DNA of 9,988 nt from CANHEE01 sp049316985 (GCA_049316985.1 JBMOJB010000142.1:1-9988), one strand, 5' to 3'; positions 1-6,864 are shown, numbered from the stretch's first letter. Translations and numbers: made by a program. The notes: a model not told the origin generated them from the letters alone.

Positions 1-64
1 AAACTATCAAACTATCAAACTATCAAACTATCAAACTATCAAACTATCAAACTATTAAACTATT
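1..64. repeat. 8-nt tandem repeat (AAACTATC)n
   Basis: Eight head-to-tail copies of AAACTATC; the last two have T for the final C. The array begins at or before the window edge, so the true copy number is unknown. It lies just downstream of the sigma-54 activator gene, whose reading direction is toward it, and is separated from the stop codon by a short run of 7-nt repeats. Confidence 0.95.
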
Positions 65-97
65 AAAATTTTCAATTTTCAACTTTCAATTATCAAT
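65..97. repeat. 7-nt tandem repeats overlapping the end of the sigma-54 activator gene
   Basis: On the minus strand the sequence reads ATTGATA ATTGAAA GTTGAAA ATTGAAA, a degenerate 7-nt tandem repeat. The first unit and a half are the final codons ATT GAT AAT TGA (Ile-Asp-Asn-stop) of the activator. The repeat therefore continues from coding into non-coding DNA. Confidence 0.8.
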
Positions 98-1378
98 GTC
101 GTATTGTTTGATTTTTCGATAAAGTGTTCTTTCTGACATTCCCAGGTCATCAGCCGCTTCTCTTCTTCGTCCGTTGTGCTTTTTTAATGCTTTTACAATA
201 GCATCCTTTTCGATATGATTCATGTTTAGATTTTCGTCCACGACCTCAACAGTTTCATCAAAATCGTTGGTACTGCTTCTGTCGTAGATGTATGGCTGGT
301 TTGATGAACCGAAATTCGGATCCATGTTTGTATTGGCGTAAAGGTCAGATGACGCATTCTGAGCAAAGGAGCTTCTATTGGAAGCAGGCATTGTTACGGG
401 TAATGTTAATTTTCCGGCAGGTATATTGGGCATTTGCAGGTTATTGCTTTTGATTAGCTCGAACACCAGCGATTTTAAATCATTCAAGTCGTTCTTCATA
501 TCAAAAAGCAATTTATACAAAATCTCTCTTTCTTCATAACCATTTCCAAAGTCTTTTGCTCCTGAAAAACCAATAGGTAAATTTCTATTGCCAAGTTGTG
601 GCATGAATTGCAGCAACTGTTCAGCACTAAGCAGACGGCTTTCAGAAAGTACCGAAATCTGTTCAGCCAGATTTTTTAATTCTCGAATATTTCCGGGCCA
701 AGGGTAATTTTCCAGTACTTTAGCAGCATCTGAATCCAATTGAATGGGAGGAGTATGGTATTTTTCAGAAAAATCATACGCGAATTTTCTAAAAAGTAAA
801 TGGATATCTTCTCTTCTTTCTTTTAATGAAGGGACCTTTATGGGAACAGTGCTTAGACGATAGTATAAATCTTCTCTGAATTTACCGCGCTGTACATTTT
901 CCAGTAAGTTTACATTGGTTGCTGCGATAACTCTGACATTTGTTTTAAGCGTTTTTGAAGCACCAACCCGTATAAATTCACCGCTTTCTAATACCCTCAG
1001 CAAGAATGCTTGCGTATCAAGCGGCATTTCACCAATTTCGTCAAGAAAAATGGTGCCACCATCTACGGTTTCAAAATAACCTTTCCGTTCACCCATTGCA
1101 CCTGTAAAAGAGCCCTTTTCATGTCCGAATAATTCCGAATTGATGGTGCCTTCAGGAATAGCGCCGCAGTTGATGGCGATAAATTGATTGTGTTTTCTGG
1201 ATGAAAGAGAATGAATAATTCTGGAAAAAATTTCCTTACCCACACCACTTTCACCGGAAATCAATACAGATAAGTCAGTGGCGGCAACGCGCATGGCGGT
1301 AGAAATGGCGTGATCCAAAGATTTAGTCATTCCTATTATTCCGAAGCGCTGCTTTATAGCTAAAATTGTATTATTCAT
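86..1378 (-). CDS. sigma-54-dependent transcriptional activator (PspF-like, no sensor domain)
   Basis: An AAA+ activator of sigma-54 RNA polymerase, 430 aa from the ATG at 1378. A longer frame would need TTG at 1423; the ATG is preferred because the extra 15 residues look like leader sequence. The AAA+ domain starts almost at once: Walker A GESGVGKE (42-49), the sigma-54 contact loop as GSFTGA rather than GAFTGA (89-94), Walker B TIFLDEIGE (109-117), an arginine-finger region GKFREDLYYRL (165-175) and sensor II PWPGNIREL (226-234). A Ser/Asn-rich, probably disordered linker (about 270-385) leads to a C-terminal Fis-type helix-turn-helix (387-428). With no receiver, GAF or PAS domain, activity must be controlled otherwise, as PspF is by a partner protein. 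It lies 246 nt downstream of miaB on the same strand; this pairing recurs in Bacteroidota, usually with lptE next. Targets are unknown. Confidence 0.93.
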   Translation of the reverse strand: MNNTILAIKQRFGIIGMTKSLDHAISTAMRVAATDLSVLISGESGVGKEIFSRIIHSLSSRKHNQFIAINCGAIPEGTINSELFGHEKGSFTGAMGERKGYFETVDGGTIFLDEIGEMPLDTQAFLLRVLESGEFIRVGASKTLKTNVRVIAATNVNLLENVQRGKFREDLYYRLSTVPIKVPSLKERREDIHLLFRKFAYDFSEKYHTPPIQLDSDAAKVLENYPWPGNIRELKNLAEQISVLSESRLLSAEQLLQFMPQLGNRNLPIGFSGAKDFGNGYEEREILYKLLFDMKNDLNDLKSLVFELIKSNNLQMPNIPAGKLTLPVTMPASNRSSFAQNASSDLYANTNMDPNFGSSNQPYIYDRSSTNDFDETVEVVDENLNMNHIEKDAIVKALKKHNGRRREAADDLGMSERTLYRKIKQYDIDN

Positions 1379-1437
1379 GTGGGTTAAATAAATATAAATA
1401 ATGTAAGGGTTGAGCGTTTTCAACCCCTCAAACTAAA

Positions 1438-1613
1438 CCCTCAGGTAGTCAAAATATACCTAAACATTGTTTGCCGCCAGGAAAGTATCAAATCCTCTCA
1501 ACATTCAAATATGATTTCCGCCAGGTTAAAATCTAAACCCCTCAACACCTAAACATGATTTCCGCCGGGAAATCATCTAAACAACTGAACACTTTAGCAA
1601 TTAACTGACCAGC
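1438..1613. repeat. Degenerate 44-nt tandem repeat, about 3.5 copies
   Basis: Three copies end in CCGCCAGG or CCGCCGGG, at 1474, 1518 and 1562, exactly 44 nt apart. Copies two and three share a CTCAACA..CAAATATGATTTCCGCC / CTCAACACCTAAACATGATTTCCGCC type body, and a fourth, decayed copy without the GC-rich end follows to about 1613. It fills most of the gap between miaB and the sigma-54 activator. I see no coding frame in it. Confidence 0.8.
1556..1575. repeat. Perfect inverted repeat in the third 44-nt copy
   Basis: TGATTTCC-GCCG-GGAAATCA has an 8-bp stem and a 4-nt loop. It lies about 50 nt downstream of the miaB stop in the miaB direction but has no T-run on that strand, so a terminator role is uncertain. 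Only the third copy of the 44-nt repeat makes the full palindrome. Confidence 0.6.
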
Positions 1614-1624
1614 AGACCAATTGA

Positions 1625-3064
1625 CTAAGCGACTATGGATCCCTTCAAAGTTGCTTTATTGGCTTCAGTCACATGAACCATCACGTAATCACCCTTTTGG
1701 TATCCTTCAATTTTAGGGAAAATCACCATCTTATTTTGAGTATTTCTCCCTTTGAAATCTTGATCCGATTTTTTTGAATCACCTTCTATCAATACTTTAA
1801 ATGTTTTATTTACATCTTTTAGATTGTGCCGCAAAGAAAGATGATTTTGCAAACGCTGGATTTCTGCCAATCTTCTTCTTTTTACTTCTTCAGGAATATC
1901 ATCCTCAAATTTTCGGGCAGCGAGTGTTCCCGGACGTTCAGAATAGAAGAACATATAAGAGTAGGCATAGTTCGCATATTCCATTATACTAAGTGTTTCC
2001 TGGTGTTCTTCCTCCGTTTCAGTACAAAATCCGGCAATCATGTCACTGGATACTGCTGCTTCGGGCAATATTTCATTGATCCGGTCAATCCTTTCCATAT
2101 ACCATTCGCGATCGTAAGTCCTGTTCATAAGCTCCAGGATACGACTATTGCCTGATTGTACCGGCAAGTGGATGTACTTGCAAATATTTTCGTGTTTGGC
2201 GATGGTGTACAATACTTCATCTGTTATGTCTTTTGGATGGCTGGTTGAGAACCGAATTCTCAGGTCTGGATGTACATTGGCCACCATTTCCAGTAAATTG
2301 GAAAAATTGACGACTTGTTCCGTTTCCGGATTTTCCCACTTATAAGAATCGACATTCTGCCCTAATAAGGTGACGTCACGGAATCCTTTTGCAAAAAGTT
2401 CGTTGGCCTCAGCCACAACACTGAATGCATCCCGACTTCTTTCTCTACCTCTGGTAAATGGCACCACGCAAAAACTGCACATATTGTCACAGCCTCTCAT
2501 AATTGAAATATAGGCCGTTACGCCATCACTTTCTAAACGAACCGGGCTGATATCTCCATAAGTTTCCTCTCGACTTAGCAATACATTAATACTTCTCTCG
2601 CCTTCTTCAACAGCTCCAATAAGCGTCGGGAGGTCGCGATAGGCATCAGGTCCAACGACCATGTCTACTAGTTTCTCTTCGTCGAGCAGTGTTTTTTTCA
2701 TTCGTTCCGCCATACATCCTAAAACACCAACTTTCATTTCAGGCTTGACGTCTTTCAATTTATTAAACACACGAAGCCGCTTGCGTACTGTATCTTCAGC
2801 TTTTTCTCGAATAGAACAAGTGTTGACCAATATCAGGTCAGCTTCTTCCATGTTTCGAGTGGGCACGTAGTGAATTTCATTTAATATTGAAGCAACAATT
2901 TCACTGTCACTAAAATTCATCTGGCAACCATAACTTTCGATATAAAAACGCTTTTTTCCGTCGCTAAATGCAAAATCTTTAAAGAGAACTTCTCCTTGTC
3001 TGAATTCATGAATGGTTTTACTTTCTCCGGTGAGACCTTCGATGGTAGGATTACTATCGTACAT
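1625..3064 (-). CDS. miaB: tRNA-2-methylthio-N6-dimethylallyladenosine synthase MiaB
   Basis: A radical-SAM methylthiotransferase that converts i6A37 to ms2i6A37 next to the anticodon of tRNAs reading UNN codons. It is 479 aa from the ATG at 3064. A TTG at 3085 would add 7 residues, but the A/T-rich leader just before the ATG is typical of Bacteroidota, so the ATG is preferred. The N-terminal domain has the three cysteines of the auxiliary Fe-S cluster: SYGCQMN (C47), NTCSIREKAE (C83) and GVLGCMAERMK (C117). The radical-SAM CxxxCxxC motif is RGCDNMCSFC (C192, C196, C199). A TRAM tRNA-binding domain occupies about 418-479. All family cysteines are present and the length is normal. It has its own promoter (3125-3155) and is followed on the same strand by the sigma-54 activator. 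Confidence 0.97.
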   Translation of the reverse strand: MYDSNPTIEGLTGESKTIHEFRQGEVLFKDFAFSDGKKRFYIESYGCQMNFSDSEIVASILNEIHYVPTRNMEEADLILVNTCSIREKAEDTVRKRLRVFNKLKDVKPEMKVGVLGCMAERMKKTLLDEEKLVDMVVGPDAYRDLPTLIGAVEEGERSINVLLSREETYGDISPVRLESDGVTAYISIMRGCDNMCSFCVVPFTRGRERSRDAFSVVAEANELFAKGFRDVTLLGQNVDSYKWENPETEQVVNFSNLLEMVANVHPDLRIRFSTSHPKDITDEVLYTIAKHENICKYIHLPVQSGNSRILELMNRTYDREWYMERIDRINEILPEAAVSSDMIAGFCTETEEEHQETLSIMEYANYAYSYMFFYSERPGTLAARKFEDDIPEEVKRRRLAEIQRLQNHLSLRHNLKDVNKTFKVLIEGDSKKSDQDFKGRNTQNKMVIFPKIEGYQKGDYVMVHVTEANKATLKGSIVA

Positions 3065-3124
3065 ATTTTTTGTTTTATATGACAAATCTTAACATTCGTC
3101 ACATTATATGATTCAAAAACGTTG

Positions 3125-3155
3125 CAAAGATACTAAAATAATGATCAATGATCAA
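3125..3155 (-). promoter_or_regulatory. Bacteroidota-type promoter of miaB
   Basis: On the minus strand a perfect -7 box TATCTTTG (plus-strand CAAAGATA, 3125-3132) is preceded, after a 20-nt spacer, by TTG (3153-3155; ATTG against the TTTG consensus). This fits the TTTG...TAnnTTTG consensus of the phylum and predicts a transcript start near 3118, about 50 nt before the miaB ATG. The -33 TTG lies inside a 7-nt tandem repeat (AATGATC/AATGATT units, 3140-3160). Confidence 0.6.
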
Positions 3156-3188
3156 TGATTAATCAATACTGATCTTAAGAGATTATAA

Positions 3189-3258
3189 TTGACAAATTTT
3201 CAATTTTCCTGCCTGCCTGTGAATAGGCAAATTGTCAATTGTTAATTGTTAATTGTCA
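3189..3258. repeat. 7-nt tandem repeats with an embedded small hairpin, at the end of purD
   Basis: The units ATTGTCA ATTGTTA ATTGTTA ATTGTCA (3231-3258) run in register and include the purD stop codon (3249-3251) and its last two codons. To the left lies the hairpin TGCCT-GTGAAT-AGGCA (3214-3229), preceded by a further CCTGCC, and then TTGACAAATT (3189-3198), which can pair with AATTGTCAA on the other side. No clear terminator T-run follows on the minus strand. Confidence 0.75.
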
Positions 3259-4532
3259 ATTATTAAGTCTATTCCAATGTCGCGTCGACAATACTTACCT
3301 TCGAAGCTGATTTGCTCGGCAATCCTGTTTGATTTACTTACAGCTTCATCAATATCATTTCCAATTGAAGTAATTGCCAGTACCCGACCACCATTCGTCA
3401 CCAATTTTCCATCCTTAATGGTAGTTCCAGCATGATATATCGTGCTATCGGCATTTATTTCTTTTGGTAAATCAATTACATCTCCTTTTTGGTAATCTCC
3501 CGGATAACCGCCGGCAACGAGCATAATCGCAGTGGCGGTTTTGTTGTGTTTTTGAATTTGTACTTCTTGCAGTCTGTTTTTTGAAAGCAGATCAAAAGTT
3601 TTCACCAGATCAGTTTTAAGCAGAGGCATTACAACTTCCGTTTCAGGATCGCCCATTCTGCAATTGTACTCGATGACATATGGTTCATTATTCACTTTTA
3701 TTAATCCGATGAAAATGAAACCATTATAGGCAATCTTCCTGTCCTGAATAGTCGCTATTGTTGGTTTGACAATGCGCTCCTCAACCTTTTTCATCATAGA
3801 TTTAGTCACAAATGGCACAGGTGAAACAGCTCCCATGCCGCCGGTATTCAAACCGGTATCACCTTCTCCCACTCTTTTGTAGTCTTTTGCAACGGGTAAA
3901 ATTTTATAAGAAATTCCGTCCGTAAGTACAAAGACAGAGAATTCGATACCACTCAAAAATTCTTCGATGACCACTGTTCGATTGTTCGCTCCAAATTTGC
4001 CACCGAGCATTTCTTTTAGTTCAGCTTCAGCTTCTTGTAAATCTGAGATAATCAATACTCCTTTACCCGCTGCCAATCCGTCTGCTTTGAGGACATAGGG
4101 AGGATTCAAGGTCTTCAGGAAGTCAACTCCTTCTTGCAATTCGGTGATTTCCTTATATGCCGCTGTTGGAATATTTCGCTCTGCCATGAATTTTTTTCCA
4201 AAAGCTTTACTTCCTTCCAATTTGGCACCTTCCTGCGAAGGGCCAATTACCGCGATGTGTTTTAGATTTTTGTCATTTGCAAAAAAGTCATAAATTCCTC
4301 GAACTAAAGGTTCTTCCGGTCCGACGACAAGCATGTCAATTTTGTTTTGAATGCAAAAAGCACGGATTACTTCAAAGTCGTTCACTGCCATATCTACATT
4401 TTTGCCTACCGCAGCAGTGCCGGCATTTCCCGGAGCGATGTAGAGTTTGCCACAAAGTGGACTTTTTCGCATTTTTAATGCCAAGGCATGTTCTCGTCCA
4501 CCACTTCCAAGAAGGAGTATATTTTGCTTCAT
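3249..4532 (-). CDS. purD: phosphoribosylamine--glycine ligase (GAR synthetase) PurD
   Basis: Joins glycine to 5-phosphoribosylamine with ATP to give glycinamide ribonucleotide, the second step of de novo purine synthesis; cytosolic. At 427 aa it is full length for the single-function bacterial enzyme. The N-terminal domain opens with LLGSGGREHAL (7-17). The ATP-grasp region includes KADGLAAGKGV (149-159), the acidic EEFLSGIEFSV stretch (190-200), GDTGLNTGGMGAVSP (224-238) and the metal-binding YNCRMGDPETEVVMP (289-303). The ATG at 4532 is directly followed by the conserved start of the fold. A small membrane-protein gene lies 23 nt upstream and probably shares its transcript. The last residues, Ile-Asp-Asn, are encoded by a 7-nt tandem repeat, so the extreme C-terminus may have been rewritten by repeat growth. 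Confidence 0.97.
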   Translation of the reverse strand: MKQNILLLGSGGREHALALKMRKSPLCGKLYIAPGNAGTAAVGKNVDMAVNDFEVIRAFCIQNKIDMLVVGPEEPLVRGIYDFFANDKNLKHIAVIGPSQEGAKLEGSKAFGKKFMAERNIPTAAYKEITELQEGVDFLKTLNPPYVLKADGLAAGKGVLIISDLQEAEAELKEMLGGKFGANNRTVVIEEFLSGIEFSVFVLTDGISYKILPVAKDYKRVGEGDTGLNTGGMGAVSPVPFVTKSMMKKVEERIVKPTIATIQDRKIAYNGFIFIGLIKVNNEPYVIEYNCRMGDPETEVVMPLLKTDLVKTFDLLSKNRLQEVQIQKHNKTATAIMLVAGGYPGDYQKGDVIDLPKEINADSTIYHAGTTIKDGKLVTNGGRVLAITSIGNDIDEAVSKSNRIAEQISFEGKYCRRDIGIDLIIDN

Positions 4533-4555
4533 TGTTGTATTATATTTTTATGAGA

Positions 4556-4855
4556 TTATCTGTAATACATAAGGATTGCCGCAAATGCAGTAATCAAAGT
4601 GGTCAGCACAGTTGCCATTTTGATTGAAAAGTGGATATGCTTTACGAAATTTTCAATATCAGCTTTTTGATCAGGATACTTAGGTAAAATCTCTCGTTCC
4701 AGTTTTTCGCGATTGAAGACGTGCGAAGCGTCAAATTGAACTTTAGCTTTGACCAAAATCCCATAACTTTTCATCACCCGTATCCTGAAATACAAATTCA
4801 AAAAAAGCATGGCTACAAATAAACCCCAGACGAAAGAAATTAGGAATATGTACAT
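4556..4855 (-). CDS. small two-helix membrane protein of unknown function
   Basis: I do not recognise this 99-aa protein. Hydrophobic segments at about 1-23 (MYIFLISFVWGLFVAMLFLN...) and 77-97 (ATVLTTLITAFAAILMYY) look like membrane helices. They enclose a charged middle part of about 50 residues, rich in Lys, Glu and Asp (FNREKLEREILPKYPDQKADIEN), probably on one side of the membrane with both ends on the other. The ATG at 4855 starts directly in the first helix. The gene ends 23 nt before purD on the same strand, so the two are probably co-transcribed; nothing in the protein suggests a purine role. Its leader consists of 7-nt tandem repeats beginning 3 nt upstream of the ATG. No promoter motif was found ahead of it. 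Confidence 0.75.
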   Translation of the reverse strand: MYIFLISFVWGLFVAMLFLNLYFRIRVMKSYGILVKAKVQFDASHVFNREKLEREILPKYPDQKADIENFVKHIHFSIKMATVLTTLITAFAAILMYYR

Positions 4856-4858
4856 TGA

Positions 4859-4983
4859 GAATTAAGAATTAAGAATTAAGAATTAAGCTTGCCTGCCTTC
4901 CGGCAGGAATTAAGAATTAAGAATTAAGAATTACGAATTACGAATTACGAATTACGAATTACGAATTACGAATTACGAATTAC
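4859..4983. repeat. 7-nt tandem repeat array (GAATTAA)n then (GAATTAC)n
   Basis: Four copies of GAATTAA (4859-4886), a hairpin insert, three more GAATTAA (4907-4927, the first sharing its G with the hairpin), and eight exact GAATTAC copies (4928-4983). The block sits between purK and the small membrane-protein gene and reaches to 3 nt from the latter's start codon. The sharp switch from GAATTAA to GAATTAC shows that the two halves expanded separately. Confidence 0.95.
4892..4907. repeat. Small palindrome CCTGCC-TTCC-GGCAGG inside the repeat array
   Basis: A perfect 6-bp stem with a 4-nt loop sits between runs of GAATTAA. Its GC content contrasts sharply with the flanks. It resembles the hairpins at 4991-5005 and 3214-3229, suggesting a family of short palindromes like REP elements. 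Confidence 0.75.
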
Positions 4984-4990
4984 GAACCTG

Positions 4991-5005
4991 TCTGCCTTCG
5001 GCAGA
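4991..5005. repeat. Small palindrome TCTGCC-TTC-GGCAGA closing the repeat array
   Basis: A perfect 6-bp stem with a 3-nt loop, 7 nt after the last GAATTAC copy. It is the same type as the palindrome at 4892-4907, with the outer C/G pair changed to T/A, which keeps the pairing. Confidence 0.7.
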
Positions 5006-5107
5006 TTACAAATTGATAGATAGTTTGTGAAATTATGATAGCAAATTCTGAATCCATTGCTGTTTTTTTTCTTCGTGAATTCGTGGCTAAAGTCATCCCT
5101 AAGGATA

Positions 5108-6241
5108 CTAACTGACGACTTTCAACACTTTTTTAGCACTCTCCGCTTTTTTTCTGGCATCTTCAAGTGTGTCAGCCACCACCGTCAAATGTCCCATTTT
5201 GCGAAATGGTTTAGTCGTTGTTTTTCCATACAAATGTATATTCACACCTTCCATTGCCAGTGCTTCGGCCATTCCTTCGTACTTGACATCACCTGTAAAA
5301 CCTTCTTCTCCGAGTAGATTAATCATGATAGATGGAGATTTCATCCGGGTTGAACCTAAAGGCAGATTCAGGATGCCACGGAGGTGCTGTTGAAATTGCG
5401 AAGTATAGCAACTATCGATGGTATGATGTCCTGAATTATGTGGGCGAGGAGCAACTTCATTGATCAATAATCGATTATCTTTTGTCAAAAACAGTTCGAC
5501 TGCCAATAATCCACAAATGCCAAACGATTCAATAGTTTTTGCAGCCAATTCTTCAGCTTCCGCTTCAATGATTCCTGATATTTGTGCCGGACAAGCCAGG
5601 AATTCAACAAGATTGGCCGTCTGATGAAACTCCATTTCGACTGCCGGGAAACAGGAGATTTCACCGTTTTCATTGCGACAGGCAATCACTGCGAGTTCTT
5701 TTTCAATATCGACCATTTCTTCGACTATACTAAGTCCTTCCATCAATTTAGAGAGGTCTTTGGCTGTCTTAATCACCTCTACACCTTTGCCATCGTAACC
5801 GCCCGTTCTTAATTTTTGAACAAAAGGGTAGGAGAGCCTTCCGGCTAAAATCGCAGATTCAATTTCATCAACAGTTTCGAAAAAAGAAAAAGCGGAACTC
5901 GGCAATTCGTGTTCGACAAAATGCATTTTTTGTAGTCCCTTGTCTTTGATGATGCTTAGTTTGTCTGGAGCAGGATGTATAATCTTGCCTTCTTTTTGCA
6001 ACTGCAGCAATGCACCAGTATTCACGTGTTCGATTTCTATTGTAAGGATATCAACCTGCTTGCCAAATGCGTACACATCGTCGTAATTGTTGAAATCTCC
6101 AGCTACAAATTTTTGACAAAGATGAGCTGCAGGCATATCCTCATGTTCGTCCAAAATATAAACAGGAATATCCAACGGTGCAGCCGCGATACACAGCATT
6201 TTACCCAATTGTCCGCCACCTAAAATACCAATTTTTTGCAT
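5108..6241 (-). CDS. purK: 5-(carboxyamino)imidazole ribonucleotide synthase PurK
   Basis: Uses ATP and bicarbonate to turn aminoimidazole ribonucleotide into N5-CAIR, the substrate of PurE, in de novo purine synthesis. It is 377 aa, normal for the family. The N-terminal fold starts with IGILGGGQLGKML (4-16). The ATP-grasp part shows PFVQKLRTGGYDGKGVEVI (139-157), with the lysine and the Gly-rich ATP loop, and the metal-binding NEVAPRPHNSGH (261-272), followed by TIDSCYTSQFQQHLR. The ATG at 6241 is followed at once by the conserved strand. The gene starts 3 nt after the stop of the EVE-domain gene and is almost certainly co-transcribed with it. purE is not in the window. No clear terminator follows before the repeat array. 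Confidence 0.97.
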   Translation of the reverse strand: MQKIGILGGGQLGKMLCIAAAPLDIPVYILDEHEDMPAAHLCQKFVAGDFNNYDDVYAFGKQVDILTIEIEHVNTGALLQLQKEGKIIHPAPDKLSIIKDKGLQKMHFVEHELPSSAFSFFETVDEIESAILAGRLSYPFVQKLRTGGYDGKGVEVIKTAKDLSKLMEGLSIVEEMVDIEKELAVIACRNENGEISCFPAVEMEFHQTANLVEFLACPAQISGIIEAEAEELAAKTIESFGICGLLAVELFLTKDNRLLINEVAPRPHNSGHHTIDSCYTSQFQQHLRGILNLPLGSTRMKSPSIMINLLGEEGFTGDVKYEGMAEALAMEGVNIHLYGKTTTKPFRKMGHLTVVADTLEDARKKAESAKKVLKVVS

Positions 6242-6244
6242 AGT

Positions 6245-6652
6245 TTATTCTTCGGACATTTTAAGGATTTCATCAAATTCTGCAGCTGTTACCGGCTGGA
6301 CAGACAATCTGCTCTGTTTCAACAATGCCATATTTTGTAATGCTGGATTTTCTTTAATAGTTTTTAGACTAACTTCATTTTTGAGTTCAGAGTGGTATTG
6401 CACATCAACCGCCACCCAAGCGATATTATCAGTGCTAGGATCGGGATAATGCCTTTTTACTATAGTACAAAGTCCGACAACCGCCGGTTTGTGTACACTC
6501 CTGTAGAAAAAACACATATCCCCCGGCTCCATCAATCGCAGATTATTGCGCGCCGTATAATTCCGAACGCCGTCCCATCGACCGATATTTTCATTTTTCA
6601 AATCTTCCAGTGAATAAGTTTCGGGTTCAGATTTTAGTAACCAATATTGCAT
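6245..6652 (-). CDS. EVE domain-containing protein
   Basis: A stand-alone EVE domain of 135 aa, in the PUA/YTH-like fold group that also includes human THYN1. Such domains are thought to bind modified bases in DNA or RNA; the ligand here cannot be read from the sequence. Family hallmarks are YWLLKSEPETYSLEDL at the N-terminus (3-18), WDGVRNYTARNNL (26-38), GDMCFFYRS (44-52) and MALLKQSRLSVQPVT near the end (108-122). The length matches the single-domain family. Its promoter (6672-6703) is close to the ATG and the gene is followed after 3 nt by purK, so the two form a transcription unit. The partnership with purK is unexplained. Confidence 0.92.
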   Translation of the reverse strand: MQYWLLKSEPETYSLEDLKNENIGRWDGVRNYTARNNLRLMEPGDMCFFYRSVHKPAVVGLCTIVKRHYPDPSTDNIAWVAVDVQYHSELKNEVSLKTIKENPALQNMALLKQSRLSVQPVTAAEFDEILKMSEE

Positions 6653-6671
6653 GGTAAGTTGTTTTAAGCTG

Positions 6672-6703
6672 CAAAAATAAGTGTTTCAATTGACAATTGA
6701 CAA
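6672..6703 (-). promoter_or_regulatory. Bacteroidota-type promoter of the EVE-purK unit
   Basis: On the minus strand a -7 box TATTTTTG (plus-strand CAAAAATA, 6672-6679) matches TAnnTTTG. A TTG for the -33 element lies 21 nt further upstream (CAA at 6701-6703) inside the CAATTGA repeat. The predicted start leaves a leader of roughly 12 nt before the ATG at 6652. Confidence 0.5.
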
Positions 6704-6714
6704 TTGACAATTGA
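6687..6714. repeat. 7-nt tandem repeat (CAATTGA)4
   Basis: Four exact copies of CAATTGA. It is the same 7-nt family as those at the ends of the purD and sigma-54 activator genes (ATTGACA register). Each copy carries TTG on the minus strand and so can supply the -33 element of the EVE-purK promoter. Confidence 0.95.
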
Positions 6715-6839
6715 CATTAATCTGATTAATCACTGAATATTCAAGTTGAAAAATCTTTTTTTGCAATCAAAACGAGAATTCAACAGTGGATTCAACTAAT
6801 AAATGCAACTGCTTACTGAAGTTATATGGCCACTATTGT

Positions 6840-6864
6840 TTTTTTTGGGGCTAGACCAAAAAAA
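6840..6864. repeat. T/A-rich inverted repeat in the divergent gap
   Basis: Nine pairs (TTTTTTTGG with CCAAAAAAA) flank a GGCTAGA loop. It lies well away from either gene's 3' end, so it does not end a known transcript; it could be an operator or a chance homopolymer pairing. Confidence 0.45.

Noticed and set aside
1379..1423. 15-residue N-terminal extension of the sigma-54 activator from TTG
   Set aside because: The ATG at 1378 is closer to the conserved AAA+ domain, and the extension reads through A/T-rich leader DNA.
1438..1613. CRISPR-like array
   Set aside because: The 44-nt units are contiguous and degenerate along their whole length, with no constant repeat and variable spacer division and no cas gene.
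3065..3085. 7-residue extension of MiaB from TTG
   Set aside because: It would consume the A/T-rich leader typical of translation starts in this phylum; the ATG at 3064 fits better.
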